From an uncultured Eubacteriales bacterium (GTDB lineage Bacteria > Bacillota > Clostridia > Christensenellales > Aristaeellaceae), in assembly GCA_902800625.1 (NCBI GenBank), contig CADCFG010000003.1:62001-126000 (forward strand): DNA of 64,000 nucleotides, given 5' to 3'. The first letter of the stretch is position 1, and the number at the start of each line of letters is the position of its first letter. Below are positions 53,950 through 61,599 of this stretch, piece by piece. Under the pieces are notes generated by a model. The model worked only from the letters and a program-made list of their open reading frames with translations, did not search any database and was not told the DNA's origin. Both the position numbers and the translations under genes were made by a program.

Positions 53950-54138
53950 ATGTTCAACCGCAAAAGCCGTGTTTTCCGTATGCTATTGCTCAGTATGATC
54001 TGGCTCTTTATAGTTGTCGTTTTCTCCGCCTGTTCCAGCTCCGGTTCTTCATCCGGTTACTCAAGCTCGAGGCGGTCCTATGATGAAGCCCTCTTGAATG
54101 AAGCGCGCCGGGGATATGAATCCGCTTTTGGCAACTGA
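53950..54138 (+). CDS. Small Ser-rich lipoprotein
   Basis: A 62-residue protein: Arg-rich start (MFNRKSRVFRMLLLSMIWLF), membrane/lipobox region ending VVFSAC, then a Ser/Gly/Tyr stretch (SSSGSSSGYSSSRRSYDEAL) and a short acidic helix. AAGGAGG precedes the ATG at 53950. It lies 53 nt after the Cys-rich lipoprotein gene. No family recognised. Confidence 0.65.
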   Translation: MFNRKSRVFRMLLLSMIWLFIVVVFSACSSSGSSSGYSSSRRSYDEALLNEARRGYESAFGN

Positions 54139-54160
54139 GCAACAAGAGGAGGTATTCCAG

Positions 54161-54334
54161 ATGATCAGGTGTCCATCTTGTGGTCGAGAAATCGCCAATA
54201 ACGCGAGCAAGTGTCCTTATTGTGGGCACAGCTTCTTTGCAACCAATGTAAATGCAGGCTGTTTGACAGCATTGATTGTTGGCGGTGGTTTCCTGCTATT
54301 CATCATGTTAATTGCAAGCTTCTCAAGTCACTGA
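54161..54334 (+). CDS. Small zinc-ribbon membrane protein
   Basis: A 57-residue protein with an N-terminal zinc ribbon (MIRCPSCGREIANNASKCPYCGH would be its core: CPSC and CPYC pairs) followed by one membrane helix (ALIVGGGFLLFIMLIASF). AGAGGAGG precedes the ATG at 54161, 22 nt after the previous stop. Third gene of the cassette. Confidence 0.75.
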   Translation: MIRCPSCGREIANNASKCPYCGHSFFATNVNAGCLTALIVGGGFLLFIMLIASFSSH

Positions 54335-54366
54335 TTCCACAAAGCAGCATTTTTCTCTCCCTCCCC

Positions 54367-54396
54367 CGCCCCGCCTTGCGCGGGGCGGCGTTTTTT
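54367..54396 (+). terminator. Terminator of the three-gene cassette
   Basis: CGCCCCGC/GCGGGGCG stem followed by GGCG and six T. Confidence 0.85.
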
Positions 54397-54491
54397 GCTC
54401 TTTTCCCCGAAAACTCCCGCGGCGCTTGCGTTTTTACACTTATTAACACTGAATCAACATCGTCACGCTTTTATTTGTCATAAACCTTCAC

Positions 54492-54602
54492 TATAATAGG
54501 GTTGCTCTGTTGGGAGGGCGTTAGCCACCCGGGAGCGCGCCGCGGAATCGCGGTGAAGCATTGCGCAAAGCGCAAACACATTATGAAAGGAAGTACCTAG
54601 AC
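54492..54602 (+). promoter_or_regulatory. Promoter -10 and structured leader of the coiled-coil lipoprotein gene
   Basis: TATAAT (54492-54497; -35 weak) starts a leader of about 100 nt with three consecutive hairpins: a GGC-GTTA-GCC stem near 54527-54536, CCGCG-GAAT-CGCGG at 54540-54553, and TTGCGC-AAA-GCGCAA at 54561-54575. AAAGGAAG follows. No known riboswitch family was recognised. Confidence 0.5.
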
Positions 54603-54926
54603 ATGAAGAAGATCTTTGCTCTGATGCTGGTTGTTATGCTGCTGGCTGTTGCTCTGACCGCTTGCAAGAAGGCCGAGCAGAAGACCGAAGAGGCCGCTGC
54701 CGCCGTCGAGGAGAAGGTTGAAGAGGCTGCTGACGCTACCGAGGAGAAGGTTGAAGAGGCTGCTGAGGAGACCGCTGAGAAGGTCGAAGAGGCTGCTGAG
54801 GAGACCGCTGAGAAGGTCGAAGAGGCCGCTGAGGAGACTACCGAGAAGGTCGAAGAGGCTGCTGAGGGCGCCGCTGAGGCCGCCGAGGGTGCCGTCGAAG
54901 AGGCTACCGAGAAGACCGAGGGCTAA
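54603..54926 (+). CDS. Lipoprotein with 11-residue Glu/Ala helical repeats
   Basis: A 107-residue lipoprotein: signal and lipobox (MKKIFALMLVVMLLAVALTAC), then tandem units EKVEEAAEETA repeated about five times, ending EEATEKTEG. The 11-mer period and Lys/Glu/Ala composition are those of LEA-like or apolipoprotein-like amphipathic helices. It should sit on the outer face of the membrane as a rod. The codons here include more GCT/GTT than neighbours, hinting at high expression. Function unknown. Confidence 0.8.
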   Translation: MKKIFALMLVVMLLAVALTACKKAEQKTEEAAAAVEEKVEEAADATEEKVEEAAEETAEKVEEAAEETAEKVEEAAEETTEKVEEAAEGAAEAAEGAVEEATEKTEG

Positions 54927-54946
54927 TCCGCCAGAAGTTTTCGCAT

Positions 54947-54977
54947 AAAAACGCTCCGCTTGCGCGGGGCGTTTTTT
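54947..54977 (+). terminator. Terminator of the repeat lipoprotein gene
   Basis: ACGCTCCGC/GCGGGGCGT stem (one U-G pair) and six-T tail. Confidence 0.9.
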
Positions 54978-55066
54978 GCGCCTCAAGCCCGGTATAAATT
55001 GACTTCACCGGCGGAATATGCTATAGTCAATGCAAGGCAATACCCACACAGAAGGGGCGATTTCCA

Positions 55067-56968
55067 ATGAAAAAGACTATGCTGCCACGCTGGCTGGCGA
55101 TGCTTTTGTGCCTGGCGCTGCTGGGCACGGCGGCCCTGGCGGATGAGACCGAGTTCGTCGAGGCCCCCGTCTAGGAGCAGGCGGAGTTCGCGCTGGGCGA
55201 GGCGGACGCAGGCGCCGCGTCCACCGACGACCCTTTCACAGAGGATCTGCCCGCGGAGCCCGAGCTTCCCGGAGAGCAGCTGATCGCCGCGCCCGAGGCG
55301 GAATCCGAGTCCCCCGCCGAGACCGCGCTGGAGGCCAGCCCCGAAACCCTCGTCGACCCGGAACCCGCGTCCTCGGATTCCGGCGTGCGCAGCTTTGCCC
55401 AGACCGCCGCTGTGGCCACCGAGACCTGGCAGGATGCGAATCTGGTCCGCGCGGAGGGCTTCACCGGCGCGCTCGGCGAAGTGACCGGCGTATTGACGCT
55501 GGCAAACGTGCAGATCGACGGCAAGCCGGCCCGGGAGGTCGACCTGGGCGGGTATTTCGCCCTCGGCCCCACCGGCGCCATCCGCATCCAGGACGGCGCG
55601 GCGCTGGCCCTGAGCCTGGATGCCTTCAGCTTCAACAAGGGCGACAAGAAGACGCTCACCGCCACGCTGAACGGCGCAAAGCTGTCCGCGAAGAAGGCCA
55701 AGTGGAAGAGCTCCGACGGCAAGGTGGCCAGCATCAAGAACGGCAAGGTCACCGGCAAGAAGGCCGGCGCCGCCGTGATCACCGCCAGCTATAAGGGCGA
55801 AACCGCCCGCTGCCTGGTGGTGGTCACCAACTACAAGAAGGTCAAGTCGCTGAAGCTGAACAAGAAAAAGCTGACTCTGGCGCTGTACGCCGCGCAACCG
55901 CTGAAGCTGACCATCAAGCCCGCGGACGCCTTCGAGCCGGGCATCACCTGGAGCTCCTCCAAGCCCAATGTGGCCAGCGTGGACCAGGACGGCCTGGTGG
56001 CGGGCCTCGCCGGCGGCACCGCCACCATCACGGTGAAGTCCGCCAACGACAAGAAGGCCACCTGCAAGGTGACGGTGAAGGAGATCAAGCCCAAGAGCAT
56101 CGCGCTGCCCAAGGCCTTCGTGCGCATCGTCCCCGGCGAGACCTTCTCCGCGAAGGCGACTTTGACGCCCGCCACCGTGTCCAACCCCACCGTGAACTAC
56201 ACCAGCAGCACCCCCGCCGTGGCCACTGTGGACGGAAGCGGCAACATCACCGGCGTCGCCCGGGGCACGGCCGTCATCACCGCCGTCACCGCCTCCAACG
56301 GCAAGAAGGCCAGCTGCAAGGTGAGCGTGCTGGAACCTGGCGCGAAGCGGCTGGAGGGCCTGATCATCGGCATCAACCCCGGTCACCAGGCCGTCGGCAT
56401 CAACAAGCTGTATCCCATGGCCCCCGGCTCCGGCAGGAAGGGCAAGGGCATGCGGCCCGGCGCGCGCGGCCACTTCACCAAGGTCTGCGAGCGCGACACC
56501 ACGCTGGCGGTGGGCCTGAAGCTGCGCGACCTGCTGGAGGCGGAGGGCGCCACCGTGGTGATGACCCGCACTACCAACGATGTGATGCTGACCAACATCG
56601 ACCGGGCGAAGATGCTGAACAAGGCGGGCTGCGACGTGGCCCTACAGCTGCACTGCGACGCCGTGAACAACTCCGGCCCGGAGGGCTGCCACGCCATCTA
56701 GCGCACGAATACCGAGCACGCCAAGGCCAACAAGGCCCTGGCCAAGGCGGTGGTTTCCGCCGTGAAGGCCAACTGCGGCTGCAAGACCCGGGGCTGGAAG
56801 CCCAGCACCGACTACATGAGCCTGAACTGGACCTCCACCCCCTCCATCCTGCTGGAGATGGGCTTTATCTCCAACCGCAAGGAGGACCGCCTGCTGGCCA
56901 GCGACGACTACCGCAACAAGATGGCCGAAGGCATCTTCAACGGCCTGTGCAACTACTTCGGGAGATAA
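55067..56968 (+). pseudogene. N-acetylmuramoyl-L-alanine amidase with Ig-like domains, interrupted by two in-frame TAG codons
   Basis: One continuous frame of 633 codons from ATG 55067 (GAAGGGG upstream) to TAA 56968 is broken only by TAG at 55172-55174 (codon 36) and 56699-56701 (codon 545). It encodes a signal peptide (MKKTMLPRWLAMLLCLALLG), an acidic linker, three Big_2-like domains (about 180-425) and an Amidase_3 domain whose ligands are intact: GINPGHQ, CERDTTLAV, LQLHCDAVNN and LLEMGFISN. Everything else in the frame looks functional. Either it is a very young pseudogene, or the amber codons are read through. Both TAGs could arise by single changes (for example GAG or CAG, and TAC). 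Confidence 0.8.
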
Positions 56969-57000
56969 AAAAAGCGCCGACTCTTGTCGGCGCTTTTTTT
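56969..57000. terminator. Bidirectional terminator after the amidase gene
   Basis: AAGCGCCGAC/GTCGGCGCTT stem with A-run and T-run on the two sides, serving this gene and the convergent one. Confidence 0.9.
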
Positions 57001-57004
57001 CTTC

Positions 57005-57424
57005 CTAAAAATCCAGCACCCACGCGGCGTCATAGCCCATGGTCTCCTGGATCAGGTCGAAGATCTCCCACAGCCGGGCCTGGTCTTCGTCGGTGAGGCG
57101 ATAGGTCTTGTCGGTGCCCCGGTCGGTGATGTAGGGGCAGCCATCGGTGGCCACGGCCAGGTCCACCACCGCGCCGTCCTGGGCGGTGCACAGCAGGGTG
57201 CAGTTCATGGTGCAGTTTTCCAGCTCCGCCGGAGTCTTCTTCGCCCGCTGCAGCATGGCCTCCAGCTCCTTCAGCGTGGCTTCGTCGGTGATGCTCTGGG
57301 TGGCGTGGTTGTCGTCGTAGTCCTCATAGAGCATCGTCACGTCCACAAGCTTCGTCTCCGCCAGCGCGGACGCGCCCAGCGCCAGCAGGCACAGCGCCAG
57401 CAGCGCCGCAAATAAACGTTTCAT
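57005..57424 (-). CDS. Small secreted protein
   Basis: A 139-residue protein with signal peptide (MKRLFAALLALCLLALGASA, cut at ALA) and an acidic soluble domain including ENCTMNCTLLCTAQDGAVVD, with three Cys that could form disulphides. GGGAGG lies 8 nt before the ATG at 57424. No recognised family; it is convergent with the amidase. Confidence 0.75.
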   Translation of the reverse strand: MKRLFAALLALCLLALGASALAETKLVDVTMLYEDYDDNHATQSITDEATLKELEAMLQRAKKTPAELENCTMNCTLLCTAQDGAVVDLAVATDGCPYITDRGTDKTYRLTDEDQARLWEIFDLIQETMGYDAAWVLDF

Positions 57425-57549
57425 ATTCAATCCCTCCCATCGGAATCCGGGCCGCAGCCCATCATCGCAGGTTTATTATACACGCCCCCGCCAGCGGAAT
57501 CAATGAAAGCCCGGGAAGTGTCCAAAAAGCGTCGGTTTGGAATCATAAT

Positions 57550-57578
57550 TTGACATCCTCTCCCGCAAATGCTATCAT
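57550..57578 (+). promoter_or_regulatory. Strong promoter of the methionine gamma-lyase-like gene
   Basis: Consensus TTGACA (57550-57555), 17-nt spacer, TATCAT (57573-57578). Confidence 0.75.
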
Positions 57579-57611
57579 ATTCAAGGCACTTTACAGATCG
57601 GAGCGAATATC

Positions 57612-58892
57612 ATGGAAATGCAGAATATGTACGGCACCCTGGGCGTCAGCCCGGCGGTCTATGAATACGGCGAGGAGATCCTGCGCGGGCTGAAGGAGCG
57701 CTTCGAGGCGGTGGACGCCATCGCGGAGTACAACCAGGCGAAGGTGATCGCGGCCATGCAGAAGCACCGGGTCAGCGCGCCCTGCTTCGCGGCCACCACC
57801 GGCTACGGCTATGACGACCTGGGCAGGGACACGCTTGAGAAGGTCTATGCCGACGTGTTCCACACCGAGGCCGCGCTGGTGCGCCCGCAGATCACCTGCG
57901 GCACCCACGCGCTGGCCACGGCGCTGTCGGCCAACCTGCTGCCCGGGGACGAGCTCTTGAGCCCCGTGGGCCGGCCCTACGACACCCTGGAGGAAGTCAT
58001 CGGCATCCGGGAGTCGAAGTGCAGCCTGAAGGAGTACGGCGTCAGCTACCGGGAGGTGGCCCTGACGGCGGAGGGCGGCTTCGACTGGGAGGGCATCCGC
58101 GCGGCCATCAACGACAAAACGAAGCTGGTCACCATCCAGCGCAGCAAGGGCTACGCCACCCGGCCCACGTTCTCGGTCAGGCAGATCGGCGAGCTGATCG
58201 CGTTCATCAAGTCCGTCAAGCCGGGGCTCAACGTGATGGTGGACAACTGCTACGGCGAGTTCGTGGAGACGATCGAGCCCTCGGACGTAGGCGCGGACAT
58301 GGTGGTGGGCAGCCTCATCAAGAACCCCGGCGGCGGGCTGGCCCCCATCGGCGGCTACATCTGCGGCACGGAGGAATGCGTGTCCCGCTGCGCGTTCCGA
58401 TTGAGCGCGCCCGGGCTGGGCCAGGAGGTGGGCGCGAACCTGGGCATCCTGCCGGCGTTCTACCAGGGGCTGTTCCTGGCCCCCACGGTGGTGGCCGGGG
58501 CGCTGAAGGGCGCTATATTCGCGGCGAATATGTATGAGAAGCTGGGCTTTAAGGTGGTCCCCAACAGCACCGAGAGCCGCCACGACATCATCCAGGCCGT
58601 GGAGCTGAAGAGCCCGGAGGCCATGCGCGCCTTCTGCCACGGCATCCAGGCCGCCGCGCCGGTGGACAGCTTCGCCATCCCCGAGCCCTGGCCCATGCCC
58701 GGATACGACAGCGACGTAATCATGGCGGCGGGCGCGTTCGTGCAGGGCAGCAGCATTGAGCTTTCCGCCGACGGCCCCATCCGCGAGCCCTACGCCGTCT
58801 ATTTCCAGGGCGGGCTCACCTGGTACCACGCCAAGCTTGGCATCCTGCTGAGCCTTCAAAAGCTGGTGGACGCGGGGCTGGCAAAGCTCTGA
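57612..58892 (+). CDS. Methionine gamma-lyase-family (YnbB/aluminium-resistance-like) PLP enzyme
   Basis: A 426-residue PLP-dependent enzyme of the Met_gamma_lyase family found in many Firmicutes. It has FAATTGYGYDDLGRDTLEKV, ITCGTHALATALSANLLPGD, TIQRSKGYATRPTFSV (candidate PLP Lys) and GSLIKNPGGGLAPIGGYICG. Some members are annotated as aluminium-resistance proteins, but the true reaction is unsettled; C-S lyase activity is likely. GGAG precedes the ATG. The frequent neighbours miaA and hflX are absent. Confidence 0.9.
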   Translation: MEMQNMYGTLGVSPAVYEYGEEILRGLKERFEAVDAIAEYNQAKVIAAMQKHRVSAPCFAATTGYGYDDLGRDTLEKVYADVFHTEAALVRPQITCGTHALATALSANLLPGDELLSPVGRPYDTLEEVIGIRESKCSLKEYGVSYREVALTAEGGFDWEGIRAAINDKTKLVTIQRSKGYATRPTFSVRQIGELIAFIKSVKPGLNVMVDNCYGEFVETIEPSDVGADMVVGSLIKNPGGGLAPIGGYICGTEECVSRCAFRLSAPGLGQEVGANLGILPAFYQGLFLAPTVVAGALKGAIFAANMYEKLGFKVVPNSTESRHDIIQAVELKSPEAMRAFCHGIQAAAPVDSFAIPEPWPMPGYDSDVIMAAGAFVQGSSIELSADGPIREPYAVYFQGGLTWYHAKLGILLSLQKLVDAGLAKL

Positions 58893-58937
58893 CGAAACAA
58901 TCTTCCAAATCACCACGGTTCACCGGCCGCGCAATAT

Positions 58938-58970
58938 AAAAACCGGGCGGCGCGATATCGCGCCGCCCGG
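58938..58970 (-). terminator. hpf terminator
   Basis: A perfect 28-nt palindrome (arm CCGGGCGGCGCGAT) with five T on the minus strand, beyond the hpf stop. Confidence 0.85.
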
Positions 58971-58983
58971 CTGATATTTTAGT

Positions 58984-59511
58984 TTACTCCTCCGGCACCA
59001 GCAGGCCGTAAGCGCCGTCGTTGCGGCGATAGAGCACGTTCATGGCGTTGGTTTCGGCGTTCATGAACAGGAAGAAGTTGTGGCCCAGCAGCTCCATCTG
59101 GGTGATGGCGTCGTCCACGTCCATGGGCTTCACGGCGAACTTCTTGACGCGCACCACGTCGTAGTTGATCTCTTCATAGACCGGCTCCACGACCTCCTCC
59201 GGGGTCTCGGCCCGGGCGTCGCGCACCCGCTTGCCCAGCTTGGTGCGATAGCGGCGAATCTGGCTCTCCAGCTTGTCCACGGCGCGGTCGATGGACAGGT
59301 ACATATCGTTGGAATTCTCCTCGGCGCGCAGGATCAGGCCATCCACGCTGACCGTCAGCTCGGCGATGTTCCGGCCGCCGCGCTGCTGGCGGAAGCGGAT
59401 CAGCGCCTCGGCTTCCTTGCTGAAATAGCGATCCAGTTTGTTCAGCTTCTTTTCAGCCCTGGCCTTCAGGCTGTCGGAAACAACTTCCTTGCCCACATAC
59501 ACAAACTTCAT
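58984..59511 (-). CDS. hpf: Ribosome hibernation-promoting factor, long form
   Basis: HPF dimerises 70S ribosomes into inactive 100S particles in stationary phase. The 175-residue protein has the N-terminal S30AE domain (MKFVYVGKEVVSDSLKARAE; KKLNKLDRYFSKEAEALIRF) and the C-terminal dimerisation domain (VVRVKKFAVKPMDVDDAITQ; FFLFMNAETNAMNVLYRRND), so it is the long form. AGGAG precedes the ATG. A hairpin with TATGTTGAA/TTCAACATA arms lies in its leader. Confidence 0.96.
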   Translation of the reverse strand: MKFVYVGKEVVSDSLKARAEKKLNKLDRYFSKEAEALIRFRQQRGGRNIAELTVSVDGLILRAEENSNDMYLSIDRAVDKLESQIRRYRTKLGKRVRDARAETPEEVVEPVYEEINYDVVRVKKFAVKPMDVDDAITQMELLGHNFFLFMNAETNAMNVLYRRNDGAYGLLVPEE

Positions 59512-59526
59512 TTCTCATCGCTCCTT

Positions 59527-59566
59527 TATGTTGAAATGGCGTCCAGTGAATGCGTGATTCAACATA
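59527..59566 (-). promoter_or_regulatory. Leader hairpin next to the hpf ribosome site
   Basis: Nine-base perfect arms TATGTTGAA (59527-59535) and TTCAACATA (59558-59566); the proximal arm abuts the AGGAG (59525-59521), so folding could affect translation. Confidence 0.45.
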
Positions 59567-59640
59567 GATTTAACGCCTTGATAATAATATTCTGCATCCA
59601 TTCCGTTTTTCCTGCATGGAAAATAAGAATTTTTTATCGC

Positions 59641-60210
59641 TCATTCGTAAGCGCCTCTCGGCGACAGCGAGCAGAGAATGGCCGAGCCCACGTCGTTGAC
59701 GGTCTGGTTGCCCTCTCCGCAGGGCGTCACATACACCATCAACACATATCCCGGCACCATCGGGTGGAAGAACGCCACGCCGCGATAGCCGTTGGCGCGA
59801 TTCACGAACGACACCGCCAGGATGCCGTTCAGGTCGAGCTTGGTCACCTCGGTAAAGCCCACGGCCTCATAGTCCCGGGCCAGGTCGTCCACCGTGCCCA
59901 GTTCCCCCGCCGTGGCAAAGCTGACGGCCACGCCCATGCTCACGTCGCCCACCAGTGTGTCGCTTCCGCCGTTTCCCTCGCTGTAGAACAGCCCCGCCTG
60001 GGCCTGCTCCTCGGTCACGTCCAGCCGCGACCACTCCCCCGGCACGTACAGCCGGAAGCCGTCGTCAAAGCTGACCCACTTGCCGTCATAGGGCGCGATG
60101 TCCTCGGTGAAGTCGATGCGCCCGGCGACCTCCGCCGCCTCGGCCAGCGCCCCCGCGCCGAACATCAGCACCAGCGCCAGCATCAGCATGGCGCACAAAA
60201 GCCTCTTCAT
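59641..60210 (-). CDS. Secreted protein, distant relative of the 16403-16891 product
   Basis: A 189-residue protein with a signal peptide (MKRLLCAMLMLALVLMFGAG, ALA cleavage) and a compact domain with WVSFDDGFRLYVPGEWSRLD and a Gly-rich loop (YSEGNGGSDTLVGDVSMG). The DGFRLxxPxxW segment recalls the protein at 16403-16891. GAGAGGAC precedes the ATG at 60210. It follows the 28-residue peptide gene and probably ends the DUF4230 operon. Role unknown. Confidence 0.75.
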   Translation of the reverse strand: MKRLLCAMLMLALVLMFGAGALAEAAEVAGRIDFTEDIAPYDGKWVSFDDGFRLYVPGEWSRLDVTEEQAQAGLFYSEGNGGSDTLVGDVSMGVAVSFATAGELGTVDDLARDYEAVGFTEVTKLDLNGILAVSFVNRANGYRGVAFFHPMVPGYVLMVYVTPCGEGNQTVNDVGSAILCSLSPRGAYE

Positions 60211-60258
60211 AGGAACCGTCCTCTCTCCGCGCCCGAGGCGCGCTTTTCTCATTGAATC

Positions 60259-60345
60259 TCAACGGGTCAGGAACAGCAGGAAATACACGATGAAAACCAG
60301 CCCGGCGAGCACCAAAAGGGTCGCGCCCAGTATCTTCTTGAACAT
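60259..60345 (-). CDS. 28-residue single-pass membrane microprotein
   Basis: From ATG 60345 the minus strand reads MFKKILGATLLVLAGLVFIV, then YFLLFLTR and TGA: a basic start, one hydrophobic helix and a basic end. AGGAGG sits about 11 nt upstream, inside the end of the DUF4230 gene, whose TAG ends 3 nt before this ATG. The tight coupling and good ribosome site argue that it is real despite its size. Similar tiny hydrophobic peptides often bind larger membrane proteins; that is inference. Confidence 0.6.
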   Translation of the reverse strand: MFKKILGATLLVLAGLVFIVYFLLFLTR

Positions 60346-60348
60346 GCG

Positions 60349-60981
60349 CTATGACGCCTCCTGTATTTCACATCGAATCGTCCACTCCCCCGCCGGATAC
60401 ACCGGCTCGAGCATCGTCCTGACCAGCGTCTCGGCGTTGTCCTGGGCGTGCTCCAGTATGCCGTAGGCCACGGCCTTTTCCCGGATCTCCACCTCGGCCG
60501 CCTTCTCGGCCTCGTTGGTCTCCTCCAGGTGCAGGTCGTTGAACATATTTTTGCCCTCGTAATAGACCTGGAAGGAACCCCGGTCCGGAACGACGGACAG
60601 CAGCTTCGCCGGCGGCATGGAGACGGTCAGCGTCCTGGCGGCGGCATCCTCGTTCAGTGCGATGAGCGAAAAGTCCAGGCCCGCCTTCACCACGCCGTCC
60701 ATGCTGTAGATGTAGTTCTTGGTGGTAAAGGGAAAGGTGATGCCGAACTCCGTGCGGGAGCTGGTGATGGTCTGTATGGCGGTATAGCAGCCCTCCTGGG
60801 TGGCCAGCTCGCCGATGTCCCGCAGGTTGAACTCCGTCACCCGACTGGTGTAGACAGTTCGCGAGCCCATGTACCTGTGCAGCACGAAGGCCCCCGCGCC
60901 ACCCAGCGCGATGCCGATCAGCAGGATCGAAACGATCCGGAGCCCCAGCCGCCCGCGCCTGCCCTCTTGGCGTGATCTCAT
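60349..60981 (-). CDS. DUF4230-type membrane-anchored protein
   Basis: A 210-residue protein: basic N-terminus, one membrane helix (LRIVSILLIGIALGGAGAFV), then an extracytoplasmic domain with TRVxEF-like SRVTEFNLRDIGELATQEGC and a Lys/Glu-rich C-helix (EKAAEVEIREKAVAYGILEH) as in DUF4230 proteins. Function of the family is unknown. It begins the small operon that includes the 28-residue peptide. A strong promoter lies upstream. Confidence 0.82.
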   Translation of the reverse strand: MRSRQEGRRGRLGLRIVSILLIGIALGGAGAFVLHRYMGSRTVYTSRVTEFNLRDIGELATQEGCYTAIQTITSSRTEFGITFPFTTKNYIYSMDGVVKAGLDFSLIALNEDAAARTLTVSMPPAKLLSVVPDRGSFQVYYEGKNMFNDLHLEETNEAEKAAEVEIREKAVAYGILEHAQDNAETLVRTMLEPVYPAGEWTIRCEIQEAS

Positions 60982-61004
60982 GTCGAATTCTCCGTTTTTT
61001 GTTG

Positions 61005-61035
61005 ATTATATCACGCTGGTTCGACCCATGTCAAC
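61005..61035 (-). promoter_or_regulatory. Predicted promoter of the DUF4230 operon
   Basis: Minus strand TTGACA (61035-61030) and extended TGATATAAT (TATAAT 61010-61005) with a 19-nt spacer. Confidence 0.65.
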
Positions 61036-61081
61036 TTTCCACGGGAACGGCCCGCGGCGCGGTCGGTCGAGCGTCCGCCCT

Positions 61082-61555
61082 TCAAGTCCCGATCTCCCGC
61101 TTGTGCATCCAGTGGATGCCGATGTGGCCGACGCCCAGGATCACCACGGCGGCGGCCAGGGGGATGTTCCGCCCGTACACCGCCAGCAGCATAAACGCCA
61201 TCACGGGCAGCGTGGCCCCGGCGAGGGGGATGCCCAGCAGGCCTCGATAGAAGTCCGCCATGGTCTTTTCACTCCGGAAATAGCGGATCCAGAAGAGCTC
61301 ATACAGCACCATTATCACAAAGGATGCCGCCAGCCACCACGACCAGGCTGACCAGGGGCGCAGGTTGAAGTCGGAGAAGATCAGCGCCAGCGTCGTGACC
61401 AGCACCTCCCCCACCCGCTCCAGGGCCAGCAGCAGGCGGTTCTCGTTGCCCACATACTTATCGTAGTCCCTTGGCTGGTGCTTCGTCCAGATCAGGTTGG
61501 GCACCATCAGCATGACCAGCCAGACCAGGCCCACGTATGAAAAGCCGAAGTGCAT
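61082..61555 (-). CDS. Uncharacterised polytopic membrane protein
   Basis: A 157-residue protein with about four to five helices: MHFGFSYVGLVWLVMLMVPN, then NLIWTKHQPRDYDKYVGNEN, a mid helix near WWLAASFVIMVLYELFWIRY and C-terminal helices. It looks like a conserved Clostridia family whose function I do not know. It lies 44 nt after the topoisomerase gene and may be co-transcribed with it. Confidence 0.75.
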   Translation of the reverse strand: MHFGFSYVGLVWLVMLMVPNLIWTKHQPRDYDKYVGNENRLLLALERVGEVLVTTLALIFSDFNLRPWSAWSWWLAASFVIMVLYELFWIRYFRSEKTMADFYRGLLGIPLAGATLPVMAFMLLAVYGRNIPLAAAVVILGVGHIGIHWMHKREIGT

Positions 61556-61599
61556 GGTTCTGCCTCCTTATATATCGGGCGCTTGTGCGACGCCGTCCA

